Origin: Littorina saxatilis
Taxonomy: Eukaryota; Mollusca; Gastropoda; Littorinimorpha; Littorinidae
Length of the DNA stretch: 64,000 bases
Direction of reading: 5' to 3'
Assembly: GCF_037325665.1 (NCBI RefSeq)
Contig: NC_090260.1
Span: forward strand, 35,004,632-35,068,631
In this document: in pieces, positions 11,134 to 20,444 of the stretch
How positions within the stretch are numbered: position 1 is the stretch's first letter
Layout of the letters: each line of letters starts with the position of its first letter
Made by a program: the position numbers and the translations under genes
The notes under the pieces: model-generated
Seen by the model: only the letters and a program-made list of their open reading frames with translations
Databases searched by the model: none
Told to the model about the DNA's origin: nothing

Positions 11134-14100
11134 TGTGTGAGGGAGGGGGGGTCTTATACAGGATGGTCACTGTACATCGACATCTCTATCTTTGGACCTT
11201 CCTAGAGCCTTTGGAGTAGTGCAGGGACTCTAGGGTTGCTGTCTGAGCAAAGAAGAGCCTCCGTTTTAAGATTTCCTCTGTGGCTAACGTGTCAACCTCT
11301 CAACATGATGTTGACTGGTCCTAGCTGTGGCTAATGTGTCAGCCTCTCAACATGATGTTGACTGGTCCTAGCTGTGGCTAATGTGTTAGCCTCTCAACAT
11401 GATGTTGACTGGTCCTAGCTGTGGCTAACATGTCAACCTCTCAACATGATGTTGACTGGTCCTAGCTGTGGCTAATGTGTCAGCCTCTCAACATGATGTT
11501 GACTGGTCCTAGCTGTGGCTAATGTGTCAGCCTCTCAACATGATGTTGACTGGTCCTAGTTGTGGCTAACGTGTCAGCCTCTCAACATGATTTTGACTGG
11601 TCCTAGCTGTGGCTAACGTGTCAGCCTCTCAACATGATGTTCACTGGTCCTAGCTGTGGCTAACGTGTCAGCCCCTCAACATGATGTTGACTGGTCCTAG
11701 CTGTGGCTAATGTGTCAGCCTCTCAACATGATGTTGACTGATCCTAGCTGTGGCTAATGTGTCAGCCTCTCAACATGATGTTGACTGGTCCTAGCTGTGG
11801 CTAATGTGTCAGCCTCTCAACATGATGTTGACTGGTCCTAGCTGTGGCTAACGTGTCAGCCTCTCAACATGATTTTGACTGGTCCTAGCTGTGGCTAACG
11901 TGTCAGCCTCTCAACATGATGTTGACTGGTCCTAGCTGTGGCTAATGTGTCAGCCTCTCAACATGATGTTGACTGGTCCTAGCTGTGGCTAATGTGTCAG
12001 CCTCTCAACATGATGTTGACTGGTCCTAGCTGTGGCTAATGTGTCAGCCTCTCAACATGATGTTGACTGGTCCTTAGCTGTGGCTAATGTGTCAGCCTCT
12101 CAACATGATGTTGACTGGTCCTAGCTGTGGCTAATGTGTCAGCCTCTCAACATGATGTTGACTGGTCCTAGCTGTGGAGAATGACCTAGATATGTGGTGC
12201 TGTGTGTGATCACAGGGGAGACTGCAGGGCGACTGGTGGCAGACGTGGGGGCCGCTCCTCCAGTCCTTGCCACAGCTGATGTCACAACGCAAGTGTGTGC
12301 TTGTCGTCACAGTCTACATGCACATCTTGAAGGAAATTGAAAGGTGAGTTGTTGATGCTGCTCAGTTCAGCATGATGCGTGCATTACCTTCCTGTTTCAA
12401 GTGTGTGGCTGTCGGCACAGTCTACATGCACATCTTCAAGGAAATTGAAAGGTCATTTTACTGTAATGCTACTGCATGATGGCTGTGTCATCCTTAGTAT
12501 CAGCTCCCTGTTGTAGAAGTGGCAAGGTGATGCAGTAGTTGCCCTTGGTACTGCAGTTCTGTAGAGGTTGTCTACCTTGAGCACTAAGCTATTTATTGCT
12601 CAGTGACTGTATGTGGAGTAGATATAAGCTTTGCCTATGTGAGACAACATGATTTTGGAGGGCTGTCTGAGACAGGGTCTGCTTTGCTTGTCTCTGTAAC
12701 AACAGTTTCCTCTTTTCGGATATTTAGTGCAGACAAAACCCAGGACCTGCTGCATCACCTGCCGACAGTCGACCTTGGCAGTGCTGACCCCTTCTCCGCC
12801 AAGGAAAAAGAACTCATGTTAATCAACCATGTGACGCACCTCAACCTCTCCCTCGACAGTCACATGCTGCATGATGTCATTGAGAGAGACATCAGCGGGC
12901 CTTTCTTCCCGTGGTATTGTGAGCAGTTAGCGCGCCAACTACGTGATAAGACTGCTTACCACGGCAACGCCGAGGCGGGGGTCAGCAGGGCAGACGTCTT
13001 TTCCAGCACTGCCCTGGCCTACGTGGGTTTCTTCAGGGCCGTTGTGGAGGATGCCGACAGCTGGAGGGACCTGGTGCCCCTGCTGGTGCTGGTCATGAAC
13101 GGTCAGAGTGACGTCATAGGCCACGTGGAGGACGCCCTGACAGAGCTGAGCAGCCTGGGCGTGGAGTGTGAGGCGGGGGGCGTGTCCACTCTGCCCCAGC
13201 TGTCGCTGTTCCTGAGAGGGTCAGTGCTCAGCAAGGACGGGGAGCAGTTTTTGACAAGAGACGTGTACCTGGGGCTGGGGCTGGCGCTCTACGCCGCTGG
13301 CTGCACGAAGCTGCTGCTGAGGGCCTGTGACGGTCTCTTCCTCGTCAACCACGTCACCACCCACACCACGCCCCGCCCCCCAGGCCTGCTCATCACCCCC
13401 ACCTCCCCCCACTACCCTGCCTTCCTGGAGCGGGTGTGCGGTGACCTGACGAGGGGCCGGGTGGTGGAGATCGGCCAACACCCGTCGCTGCACCATTACC
13501 GCTTCCTGGCCGACCTGGAGGTGTCGCTCCGCAACAGGAGGCTGCTGGCCTCCGCGCTGACCGTGTGTGACCCGGACCACCACCTGCCACTGCTCTACTG
13601 GTCGGCCTGGACCTCGCCCCCCAGCCACGTCTACAGCAACACAGGCAGCCAGGCCGGGCTGTCGCTCAGCCAGTGGTGCATCAAGCTTTGCCCACAGGGG
13701 GTGGAGGAGGCTCGCGTCCTCAGGAAAACTCTTCTGGTCTGCTGCCTGCTAGGGGAGCGAGTCGACAGCCCCCGAGTGGCAGACATGCTTGACAAAGTGT
13801 GTGAGAACACGCTGCTTCTCAATGACATGATGTCTATTATCTCTCTCCCCCTCCCTCCTGCCAAGCACGTGTTGACGCAGGAATTGCGCGACAGGTGTGA
13901 CATGTTTTCCACATCTCGGCCGCCAAGACTGTTCTGCGGGGAAGCGAGCATGCATGAGGTGACTGAGGCTGACCGCTGTATCCCGCCCTCCATCATCAGC
14001 CTGGAGGTGGAGCCGGCAGTGCGTGTCAAGCTCACACCCAGGTCAGTGCACACCCTTTTAACATCGTTCTTCTTCACTTCATTCCCAATGAACACACTTC

Positions 14101-17100
14101 CGTCAGTCCCCAAGCAGGGAAATTAGCGGTGTGTTGTTTTTCATTGATGTCTTTGGATCAGCCATTCCATCCAGTTGACCACTAATATAATGTAACTGCC
14201 AATGTAACTACAGTAAAAACCAAACCATGTAAATATTTGCTGTCAAATTTAGAAATGGGTGCAGTACAAAAAATAAAGAGGACTAAAGTGCAAGGTATAT
14301 GTCAAAACATTACCGTAACGAGTTTTGTTTTTGAGTTCTTCTCAAAGTTCCTTACTTTTTTCTAACTTGGCTTTGTGCCTTGCATTCTGTCTTCTTTTTA
14401 TATTTAGTCAAGTTTTGACTAAATATTTTAACATCGAGGGGGAATCGAAACGAGGGTCGTGGTGTATGTGCGTGTGTCTGTGTGTCTGTGTGTGTGTGTG
14501 TGTGTGTAGAGCGATTCAGACTAAACTACTGGACCGATCTTTATGAAATTTGACATGAGAGTTCCTGGGTATGAAATCCCCGAACGTTTTTTTCATTTTT
14601 TTGATAAATGTCTTTGATGACGTCATATCCGGCTTTTCGTGAAAGTTGAGGCGGCACTGTCACGCCCTCATTTTTCAACCAAATTGGTTGAAATTTTGGT
14701 CAAGTAATCTTCGACGAAGCCCGGACTTCGGTATTGCATTTCAGCTTGGTGGCTTAAAAATTAATTAATGACTTTGGTCATTAAAAATCTGAAAATTGTA
14801 AAAAAAAATAAAAATTTATAAAACGATCCAAATTTACGTTTATCTTATTCTCCATCATTTGCTGATTCCAAAAACATATAAATATGTTATATTCGGATTA
14901 AAAACAAGCTCTGAAAATTAAATATATCAAAATTATTATCAAAATTAAATTGTCGAAATCAATTTAAAAACACTTTCATCTTATTCCTTGTCGGTTCCTG
15001 ATTCCAAAAACATATAGATATGATATGTTTGGATTAAAAACACGCTCAGAAAGTTAAAACAAAGAGAGGTACAGAAAAGCGTGCTATCCTTCTTAGCGCA
15101 ACTACTACCCCGCTCTTCTTGTCAATTTCACTGCCTTTGCCATGAGCGGTGGACTGACGATGCTACGAGTATACGGTCTTGCTGAAAAATGGCATTGCGT
15201 TCAGTTTCATTCTGTGAGTTCGACAGCTACTTGACTAAATATTGTATTTTCGCCTTACGTGACTTGTTTTGTGCTGCATTCAGCAAACTGGCTGCATTTT
15301 TTGTTTAATCTCAAGGTCAGGTGTCAGTCAGAAGGTTAAGCAGTTCTCCAGATTTTTCACAAGCAAGTGTGTGAATTTTTGGCTGTATAATTGTTTTGCA
15401 CCCATGTGAGTATACTTTCCACTGCACTTTCCTCTCACAGTATGTTGTGACAAAGTACGTCCACTGCACTTTCCTCTCACAGTATGTTGTGACAAAGTAC
15501 GTCCACTGCACTTTCCTCTCACAGTATGTTGTGACAAAGTACGTCCACTGCACTTTCCTCTCACAGTATGTTGTGACAAAGTACGTCCACTGCACTTTCC
15601 TCTCACAGTATGTTGTGACAAAGTACGTCCACTGTAAACCTGGCTCAAGCTGGGCAGATAGTATATCTGCCACCATCGCCACCTCAGTCCCTCCCCGACC
15701 CAATCCCATCTCCACTGCCCTAGCTCTCACTACCTTACACTTTAATACCTCAGTGAAAACACAATATTGCTGCTGCCATTTAAGTACAGCAGAACCAGTC
15801 TATGGCAACGATCCCTAAACGGGGCGTAGACAGAATGGACAAGCAGTTGTAATGGAGAGGTGGTCATCAGGGCAGGTTCAACTGTACCCGTACATTAATG
15901 TTGTAATGTCAGCGCAAGAAGATTTGTCTGTCCGTCAGGTGTGTTCGCTGGTACACTGCCTATCGCCTGCTGTCCATGTGTGACGTGAATGAAACGAACC
16001 GTGACGGCTACACCCTGTTGCACACCGCGGCCTTCACAGGGGACCTGGGGGCGGTGAGCTACCTGACAGACAGGGGGTGCCGGGTGACGGCCGCCACACA
16101 CAGGGGCAACACGCCCTTCACCAAGGCTGTGGAGGCTAACAAGGTGGGTGTTCACACAGAGTGTAACAGTGGAACCCCCCTTTTAGGACCCCCCAATTTA
16201 AGATCTCCTTTTTTTCCAAGACCTTGTTCCTTCAGATTTGCGGTTTATAACCTCTGCAAATTTACCTCCCTTTTAAGACTCTCCTTTTGAAGACCTGATT
16301 TTCTCACATTTGTGGAGGTCTTAAAAGGGGAGGTTCCACTGTGTCAATATGAGTCGGGTTGATGCAGACGTCCCCCTTTCACAGCAGTTGTCCGCCGGTC
16401 TTGAGCACTGAGCTATGTATAGCTCAAGAGTTCAGTGGTGTACGGTTAGACATGTGTGAGTTTTAGAGAGCTATTATTTTGTGATGGGGTCTGACTGCTG
16501 TTGTCTTCTGGCTTTTGTGAACCTTTGAGTTCCCAGTGCATATTTTATAGGGCTATCAAATTAGTCCAAAGTCAATCCTTTGCCTCAAGGTCATTTGATT
16601 GTCCTGTGAATGGTTAGTTTCCAAACTTGTCTGTAATTTTTGGTTTGATTGTTTTATGTTTCTCTTTCTTCTTCTTGTGTCTCCTTTAACTTCAAAACAA
16701 TATTGATATATACAGCTATTGAAGAGTTTTGAGTTTCACATTTCTTCAATCATATCTGTCATGAAACGTTAAGTAAGAGTATGTGAGCACTTACGATAAG
16801 TTTGCAACTTGTTGGCACGTTTCATAAGCATGTTGCTGTGTTGTCCTGTACAATGTTTCCCACCTTGGTGGCGGCTTGTTGCTGTGTGTACAATGTTTCT
16901 CACCCACAAGGTGGAGGTGGCGGCTTGTTGCTGTGTTGTTCTGTGTGTATATAAACCATACAATGTTTCTCAACCCACAAGGTGGAGGTGGCGTCCCACC
17001 TGCTGGGCACCGGACACTCGCTGCAGGAGCTGAGCGGCGGGCGGGGGGTGACGGCGTGTGTGAGGGGGGTGGTGGTCAACAGACACGCCGACATGCTGTG

Positions 17101-17272
17101 CCTCCTGCTGGACCACGGCGCGCTGGACTTCATCAGGTCATGTGACCAGCGGGGCGGTGTCTCCCTGCTGCGGGACGCCAGGGGGGTGAAGCAGAATGAC
17201 CAGGTGGTCAGCATCCTCAAGAGTCACGGGGTCAGGTCAGGCCAACTCACCTGCTGCTGGTCAGGGCACTGA
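5205..17272 (+). CDS. gene A: STAND-type NTPase (nSTAND3-like) with ankyrin repeats, partial at 5' end
   Basis: Seven exons (5205-5300, 8677-8736, 9987-10255, 12216-12343, 12728-14041, 15939-16143, 16982-17272) join in one frame with GT-AG borders and matching phases, giving 787 residues to a TGA stop. Counting from the first visible codon: tyrosine motifs YTQI (2-5), YVEL (19-22) and a later YGDI; a P-loop GPPGTGKTS (89-97); a Walker B-like AVLLDG with GVWGE (about 133-142); a strand VLVVTVYMHI; a helical region containing GPFFPWYCEQLA; and ankyrin-like repeats from about 635. This order matches the nSTAND3 family of NTPases, thought to act as nucleotide switches in defence and death signalling. 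Walker B has Asp-Gly where the family usually has Asp-Asp, so hydrolysis may be weak. The upstream exon (ending in phase 1) is not identified; the tyrosine-rich leader could be a cytoplasmic receptor tail, but that is inference. Confidence 0.8.
5322..7466 (-). mobile_element. 5'-truncated non-LTR retrotransposon (LINE, CR1/L2-like group)
   Basis: Minus-strand translation gives reverse transcriptase motifs in order: a palm start (NYRGITILS, near 7270), FVDYEKAFDKV (near 7050), GVRQGENLSPLFF (near 6870) and YADDTVI (near 6700), then a thumb and C-terminal region to about 5750. One frame break lies between about 7126 and 7111. No endonuclease domain is present, so the copy is truncated at its 5' end near 7466. 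Its 3' end carries repeats of aacttg (seen as caagtt on + at 5322-5337), the sort of short tandem tail used by CR1/L2-type elements. It is inserted in the first visible intron of gene A, opposite to the gene. Confidence 0.85.
7480..7765 (+). mobile_element. tRNA-derived SINE, head partly lost
   Basis: A box B-like gagttcgaacc lies at 7519, followed by about 240 bases of non-tRNA body and a tail ggctgggcgttaagcaaaca with aaac repeats. The same 3' tail recurs inverted at 25231-25295, showing it is a dispersed family. Box A is not clear, so the head appears decayed or cut by the LINE junction. Confidence 0.65.
7770..7942. repeat. (CAGA)n-like microsatellite
   Basis: Degenerate cagacaga and caggcaggc repeats fill about 170 bases between two SINE copies. 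Confidence 0.9.
7944..8365 (+). mobile_element. tRNA-derived SINE, family shared with 19030-19535
   Basis: A tRNA-like half (gagaggttgcgagtttgacc) is followed by a body containing ccgaggtcccttcgtgtaca and cacacggcataaatagatcc. The full body matches, in reverse, the copy at 19030-19535. The head upstream of box B is missing here. Confidence 0.75.
8677..8736 (+). CDS. gene A exon 2
   Basis: A 60-base phase 1-1 exon (acceptor tgcag, donor gtaagc) encoding TSVTNATTETASEDYGDIV after the shared first codon. It carries a third YxxI motif (YGDI) in an acidic context. Its phase allows exon skipping. Confidence 0.75.
9273..9722. repeat. 37-bp minisatellite, about 12 copies
   Basis: The unit cctccgggacaacctgtgtc plus tggcctgtctgaaaaca repeats about 12 times with almost no change, in intron 2 of gene A. 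Because three units make 111 bases, all minus frames stay open; these frames are not genes. Confidence 0.95.
9820..9990 (+). repeat. three diverged copies of the exon 3 acceptor region
   Basis: The words ttcagaccaaggcaag (about 9824), ttcagatcaaggcaag (about 9897) and ttccagaccaaagcaag (9981, the real acceptor) are spaced by 70-90 bases, with similar stretches such as tttgcttgttcc and tttgttccttc before the later two. The two upstream copies look like decayed duplicates of the 3' splice site plus the first codons of exon 3. Confidence 0.6.
9987..10255 (+). CDS. gene A exon 3: P-loop of the NTPase domain
   Basis: A 269-base exon (phase 1 in, phase 0 out). It encodes FVPTETFRTASTLLSQSG, a typical entry helix of nSTAND3 proteins, then VVVIVGPPGTGKTSVGRAL (Walker A) and ends AVLLDGVWGE just after the Walker B-like strand. 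The donor gtaaga at 10256 is the first of a whole series created by the minisatellite that starts in the last codons of this exon. Confidence 0.85.
10235..10700 (+). repeat. 29-bp minisatellite built from the exon 3 end and its splice donor
   Basis: The unit acgctggacggagtgtgggg plus ggaggtgag holds the last exon bases (ctggacggagtgtggggggag) and a GT donor (gtaag, gtgag or gcgag variants). About 16 copies follow the real donor, some shortened, the last again with gtaaga near 10689. All copies therefore look like exon end plus 5' splice site. Confidence 0.9.
10725..10930. repeat. 30-bp repeats related to the CAGTGGAACC/TTAAGACC element family
   Basis: Three copies of taggactccctccctttaag with acccctaaatg, followed by related cctttttaagacctga sequence. 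The words match the insides of the short inverted-repeat elements at 16167, 18714 and 49407, so this looks like a decayed and locally amplified copy. Confidence 0.55.
11078..11140. repeat. (GT)n microsatellite
   Basis: About 55 bases of gt dinucleotide ending in a G-rich run. Confidence 0.9.
11285..12176. repeat. 47-bp minisatellite, about 19 copies
   Basis: The unit gctgtggctaatgtgtcagc plus ctctcaacatgatgttgact and ggtccta repeats about 19 times with few changes and stops 40 bases before exon 4 of gene A. No exon sequence is included. Confidence 0.95.
12216..12343 (+). CDS. gene A exon 4: NTPase domain, sensor-strand region
   Basis: A 128-base exon (phase 0 in, phase 2 out; acceptor cacag, donor gtgagt). 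It encodes GRLQGDWWQTWGPLLQSLPQ, then a basic RK and the strand CVLVVTVYMHILKEIER, which corresponds to the strand after Walker B in STAND NTPases. Confidence 0.8.
12291..12452 (+). repeat. tandem duplication of the exon 4 end and its donor
   Basis: The 3' part of exon 4 (aagtgtgtgcttgtcgtcac to gaaattgaaag) recurs about 108 bases downstream at 12399-12451 with a few changes. There the donor gtgagt has become gtcatt, so the copy is probably not used. Confidence 0.8.
12728..14041 (+). CDS. gene A exon 5: C-terminal NTPase and helical region
   Basis: A 1,314-base exon, phase 2 on both sides (acceptor tttag, donor gtcagt at 14042). The open frame extends on both sides of it, but the borders shown join exons 4 and 6 exactly. 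It encodes PFSAKEKELMLINHV, then GPFFPWYCEQLARQLRD, which resembles the phenylalanine-proline-cysteine segment after the NTPase core in nSTAND3 proteins, and then a long mixed helical region rich in leucine with no recognisable motif up to the first ankyrin repeat. GC content is much higher than in the surrounding intron. Confidence 0.8.
14401..15267 (+). mobile_element. dispersed non-coding element, about 0.85 kb, copy 1
   Basis: It begins tttagtcaagttttgactaa and ends cttgactaaatattg plus attttcgccttacgtgactt. An inverted copy with the same ends and most of the interior (including gactaaactactggaccgat and gatgacgtcatatccggc) lies at 47281-48117. There is no coding frame. Short inverted words (ttgactaaat) at both ends suggest a non-autonomous DNA element. 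Confidence 0.8.
15415..15632. repeat. 42-bp minisatellite, 5 copies
   Basis: The unit cactttcctctcacagtatg plus ttgtgacaaagtacgtccactg repeats five times. Each copy holds a pyrimidine-rich tract and cag, so it resembles a 3' splice site, but no matching exon follows directly. Confidence 0.9.
15939..16143 (+). CDS. gene A exon 6: first ankyrin repeats
   Basis: A 205-base exon (phase 2 in, phase 0 out; acceptor gtcag, donor gtgggt). It encodes NRDGYTLLHTAAFTGDLGAV, a clear ankyrin repeat, and THRGNTPFTKAVEANK, the start of the next one. Consensus positions (G-TLLH-AA--G) are kept. Confidence 0.85.
16167..16341. mobile_element. short inverted-repeat element (MITE), CAGTGGAACC family
   Basis: Left end cagtggaaccccccttttag and right end gaggttccactg are inverted copies, each followed inward by (t)taagacc words. 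About 175 bases, non-coding. Other members or fragments lie at 10725, 18714, 38085 and 49407. Confidence 0.7.
16852..16995 (+). repeat. three copies of the exon 7 acceptor and first codons
   Basis: caatgtttctcaacccacaag followed by gtggaggtggcg is the real acceptor and exon start (16982). A close copy, acceptor included, lies at 16889-16935, and a more decayed one at 16852-16885. Between them runs cttgttgctgtg. The unit spans the 3' splice site. Confidence 0.8.
16982..17272 (+). CDS. gene A exon 7: C-terminal ankyrin repeats and stop
   Basis: Starts in phase 0 after ccacaag and runs to TGA at 17270-17272. It completes the second ankyrin repeat (VEVASHLLGTG) and adds VTACVRGVVVNRHADMLCLL plus LDHGALDFI and a degenerate last repeat ending VVSILKSHGV. 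A gtcagg donor at 17234 is possible, in which case the gene would continue, but no following exon was recognised and I prefer the stop. Confidence 0.7.
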   Translation: MEVASHLLGTGHSLQELSGGRGVTACVRGVVVNRHADMLCLLLDHGALDFIRSCDQRGGVSLLRDARGVKQNDQVVSILKSHGVRSGQLTCCWSGH

Positions 17273-18035
17273 GCCATCCCCATCGGCTGCACAGTATTTC
17301 ACACACTGATACAGAGAAGAAAGTTGCCAACGTTTGAGCGAACAACGAAGAATTCACTGGTACCCGCTATGTGTCTAGCCCTTTCAATGTGAGGGCACCT
17401 CCCATGAAAGGACACTTTCTGTTATCCCATTGTCATTGTCTCGACTGAAATATACCTGTCATGACAAGCCACCTGCAATGTAGGCACACATTTGGCTGGT
17501 CGCACAGCTATTTTTTCATGGCAGAATACTGTACATGTAGCTTGGCTACTGACTCCCCAGCAGGGAGATTAGAACAGGCAGCGTTCAAACTTGCCAGTAA
17601 TGTTATTCTGCGATAGCTTGTTACATCAAGCCATGGGGAAGGGAATGACTGTTTGTGCCGAGTCAGTTTGATGGACAGCCATGCACCCCCCCCCTCCCCC
17701 CTTATATGTACCTACACACTGGGTGATAAGAAAATGCTTGCCAAGTAGGACACAATATAGGTCAGACAAATATAATTCTTATGACGTTATTCACAAATGT
17801 TCCCTTAGGATCTATGTAATCAGGGAAATGAAAACTGTCAAAAGTGTAAGAAATTCAAGTCTACGTAGTGATGATATGGGGCAACTTAGATTACCCCGAA
17901 TTATCTTTGTCAAACGGCAAGTACGTGTCGGCCTCTTTCTTTGATGTACAATGTATGCAAACTGCATAGTGCTGTTACAAATGTTTTTGCTTTCTTTTTT
18001 CTTGCTCAACCAGTTCAATGATTATTTGATGGGAC
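17273..18035. other. no gene seen
   Basis: Intergenic sequence downstream of gene A. I see no convincing open frame, repeat or RNA gene, and no clear AATAAA close to the stop. Confidence 0.5.
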
Positions 18036-18039
18036 ACGC

Positions 18040-18330
18040 TTTTAGGGAGTGATGCCAAGGCAAAAGTGTTGACTATGTCTTCTTTGCATGTTTGTGATTG
18101 CCATACTGCAGTTAGGGACTGATGCCAAGGCAAAAGTGTTGACTATGTCTTCTTTGCATGTTTGTGATTGCCATACTGCAGTTAATTAGGGCGTGATGCC
18201 AAGGCAAAAGTGTTGACTATGTCTTCTTTACATGTTTGTGATTGCCATACTGCAGTTAGGGCGTGATGCCAAGGCAAAAGTGTTGACAATATGTCTTCTT
18301 TACATGTTTGTGATTGCCATACTCAAAACT
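18040..18330. repeat. about 70-bp tandem repeat, 4 copies
   Basis: The unit gatgccaaggcaaaagtgtt plus gactatgtcttctttgcatg and tttgtgattgccatactgcagttaggg occurs four times, with a weaker fifth to about 18480. Confidence 0.9.
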
Positions 18331-18599
18331 GCAATTAGGAACTGGAGGCACGAATAAGGGTTGAAAATGTCTTCTCGACACCTTTGTGGTTTCATTACTG
18401 AGCTCTGTTAATTATTGACTGGTACCAAAGTGTTCACAATGTCTTCTATACAAGTTTGTGGATGCTATACTTTTCTTCTTCTTCATTGTTCATGCTCACA
18501 CACTCACTCGTGCTTTGCATGCATGACCGATTGTTTTCCTGACATTTTAAGGCAGCCAGCCATTCTCCGTTTTCAGGTGATGCGTGCTTGGTTATTCTC

Positions 18600-18705
18600 G
18601 TGTTTATAGAACTTTATACCCAACAAACTCTGACATGGATTTCAGGACCTTATCTGTGTGTACTTGGTCTTGTGCTTGCATATTATATACACACGAAGGT
18701 GGATA
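18600..18705 (-). mobile_element. SINE fragment, family of 45915-46310
   Basis: Words such as actctgacatggatttcagg and cttggtcttgtgcttgca match the middle of the SINE copies at 52791, 60611 and (inverted) 45915. Both ends are missing. Confidence 0.65.
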
Positions 18706-18713
18706 CAATGAAC

Positions 18714-18855
18714 AGTGGAACCCCCTTTTACGACCTCCACAAATCTGAGAAAATCAGGTCTTAACAAGGAGGGAGTCTTAAAATGGGGTAAAAATTTACA
18801 GAGGATATGAATAGGAGATCCAAAAAAACTAAGGTCTTAAATTGGGGGGTCTTAA
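18714..18855. mobile_element. decayed CAGTGGAACC-family MITE
   Basis: Begins cagtggaacccccttttacg and contains caggtcttaacaaggaggga and taaggtcttaaattgggggg, words shared with the copy at 16167. The right end is not clear. Confidence 0.55.
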
Positions 18856-19029
18856 CACTTTCTACCCCACCTGTGTTGACCAAGTTTTGTTTTAGCCGAT
18901 GTGCAACCAAATGGAAGGATACTGTTATCCAATGTAAACTGAAGGTCTGTGGAGACTCAGAAGGCCTACACAGCAAGGAAGACAATGTATCTTAGTACAA
19001 AAACATAACCTGGACAAACACTCAATCAA

Positions 19030-19535
19030 TCAATCAATATGAGGCTTATATCGCGCGTATTCCGTGGGTACAGTTCTAAGCGCAGGGATTTATTTATTTT
19101 TTCAATTTTTATTTTATGCAATTTATATTGCGCACATATTCACGGCGCAGGGATTTATTTATGCCGTGTGAGATGGAATTTTTTGTACACAATACATCAC
19201 GCATTCACATCGGCCAGCAGATCGCAGCCATTTTGGCGCATATCCTACTTTTCACGGCCTATTATTCCAAGTCACACGGGTATTTTGGTGGACATTTTTA
19301 TCTATGCCCATACAATTTTGCCAGGAAAGACCCTTTTGTCAATCGTGGGATCTTTAACGTGCACACCCCAATGTAGTGTACACGAAGGGACCTCGGTTTT
19401 TCGTCTCATCCGAAAGACTAGCACTTGAACCAATACCTAGGTTAGGAAAGGGGGGAGAAAATTGCTAACGCCCTGACCCAGGGTCGAACTCGCAACCTCT
19501 CGCTTACGAGCGCAAGTGCGTTACCACTCGGCCAC
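19030..19535 (-). mobile_element. full-length tRNA-derived SINE
   Basis: Read on the minus strand it begins with a tRNA-like head (gagtggccgagtggtaacgc as box A region, ggttgcgagttcgaccctgg as box B region), then a body of about 400 bases ending in cgcgatataagcctcatatt and a (ttga)n tail. A second copy lies at 7944-8365. Confidence 0.8.
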
Positions 19536-19566
19536 TCAGTTCACCCACACTCCACTAAAACACTAA

Positions 19567-20404
19567 ACCGGCCCCCGTAGCGCAGTGGTTAGCGCATCGG
19601 GCTGTGGGCCGGGAGGTCGTGGGTTCGAATCCCATCAGGGTCATGTGGGTTTTTCGGGCTACGGTCGGCTCCCACCCAGAGTGGAAGTGCTATGGTTCCC
19701 ATGGGAAGGCTGGAATCACACAGCCGAGTGTCATTCACTTAACGAATGCGACTTTGAGGGTGCTCAGGTTCTGTTTACCTGACCAACACCGCAGGTGCGG
19801 CAGTTCTCGAGCCTAGTATATTATGACAGTAAGCGTAGATTGCTGCCCTGTCACGTAGTCTCAAACCAAATTGGAAATCCATAGCATCATCATTATAATC
19901 ATCCTCATCTCATTAATCATCCAAAAATTGTCCTTGCTCTTGTGGCCCTTCATGCCCGGAGCTCTCATGGTGACCTTGGTCTCAGTGTTCCTGTTCCATC
20001 CTTCTCTGAATAGTACTTCTGCTGTCAGTCTTCAACGTGTGACGTTCTGGGGGGTCGACGGAGGGACGTGGTGGCGGTCTGCTCTCTGGAGGGGACCCTC
20101 ACTCAGTCTGGCTCCGCGACTTAGCTGTCAATGTCGTTAGTAGGGGGCATAGTAGGTAGTGGGCTGCGTCCGTTAGCTCGGGACAGACCCACTACTGAAC
20201 ACCGTCGAAGTGACTCAGCAGAAGTGCAGTGTCATCTTCCGAGGGTAGCCTACCGCAACGACCCGACATCCCTCCCTGGAGCGTCTGTAAAATCGACAAG
20301 TCTGGCAGCGGAACGAAATTCAGATGTGGATGGAGCAGCGAGTGCAGGGACGGGGCGGCGTGAGAGCACACCGGGACAAGGAACAGGTGTAAGGGAAAAA
20401 AAAC

Positions 20405-20438
<34 letters not shown>
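19567..20438 (+). mobile_element. long composite SINE with poly(A) tail and target-site duplication
   Basis: A tRNA-like head with good box A (tagcgcagtggttagcgc) and box B (ggttcgaatcc) starts the element, and a run of more than 30 A ends it. The ten bases aaaacactaa precede the head (19557-19566) and follow the poly(A) (ending 20444), as expected for a target-site duplication. The first 270 bases look like an ordinary SINE; the remaining 600 are non-coding and of unknown origin. The clean duplication shows that all 870 bases were inserted as one unit. Confidence 0.75.
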
Positions 20439-20439
<1 letters not shown>

Positions 20440-20444
20440 ACTAA

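Noticed and set aside
13221-14113. Minus-strand frames opposite gene A exon 5
   Set aside because: GC-rich antisense shadows; the plus frame has family motifs and fitting splice phases.
17234-17272. Continuation of gene A through a gtcagg donor
   Set aside because: Possible, but no downstream exon was found and the in-frame stop follows 12 codons later, so the stop is preferred.
19569-19641. Functional tRNA gene
   Set aside because: Box A and B are good, but the sequence continues into a SINE body with poly(A) and target duplication, and no clean acceptor stem is formed.
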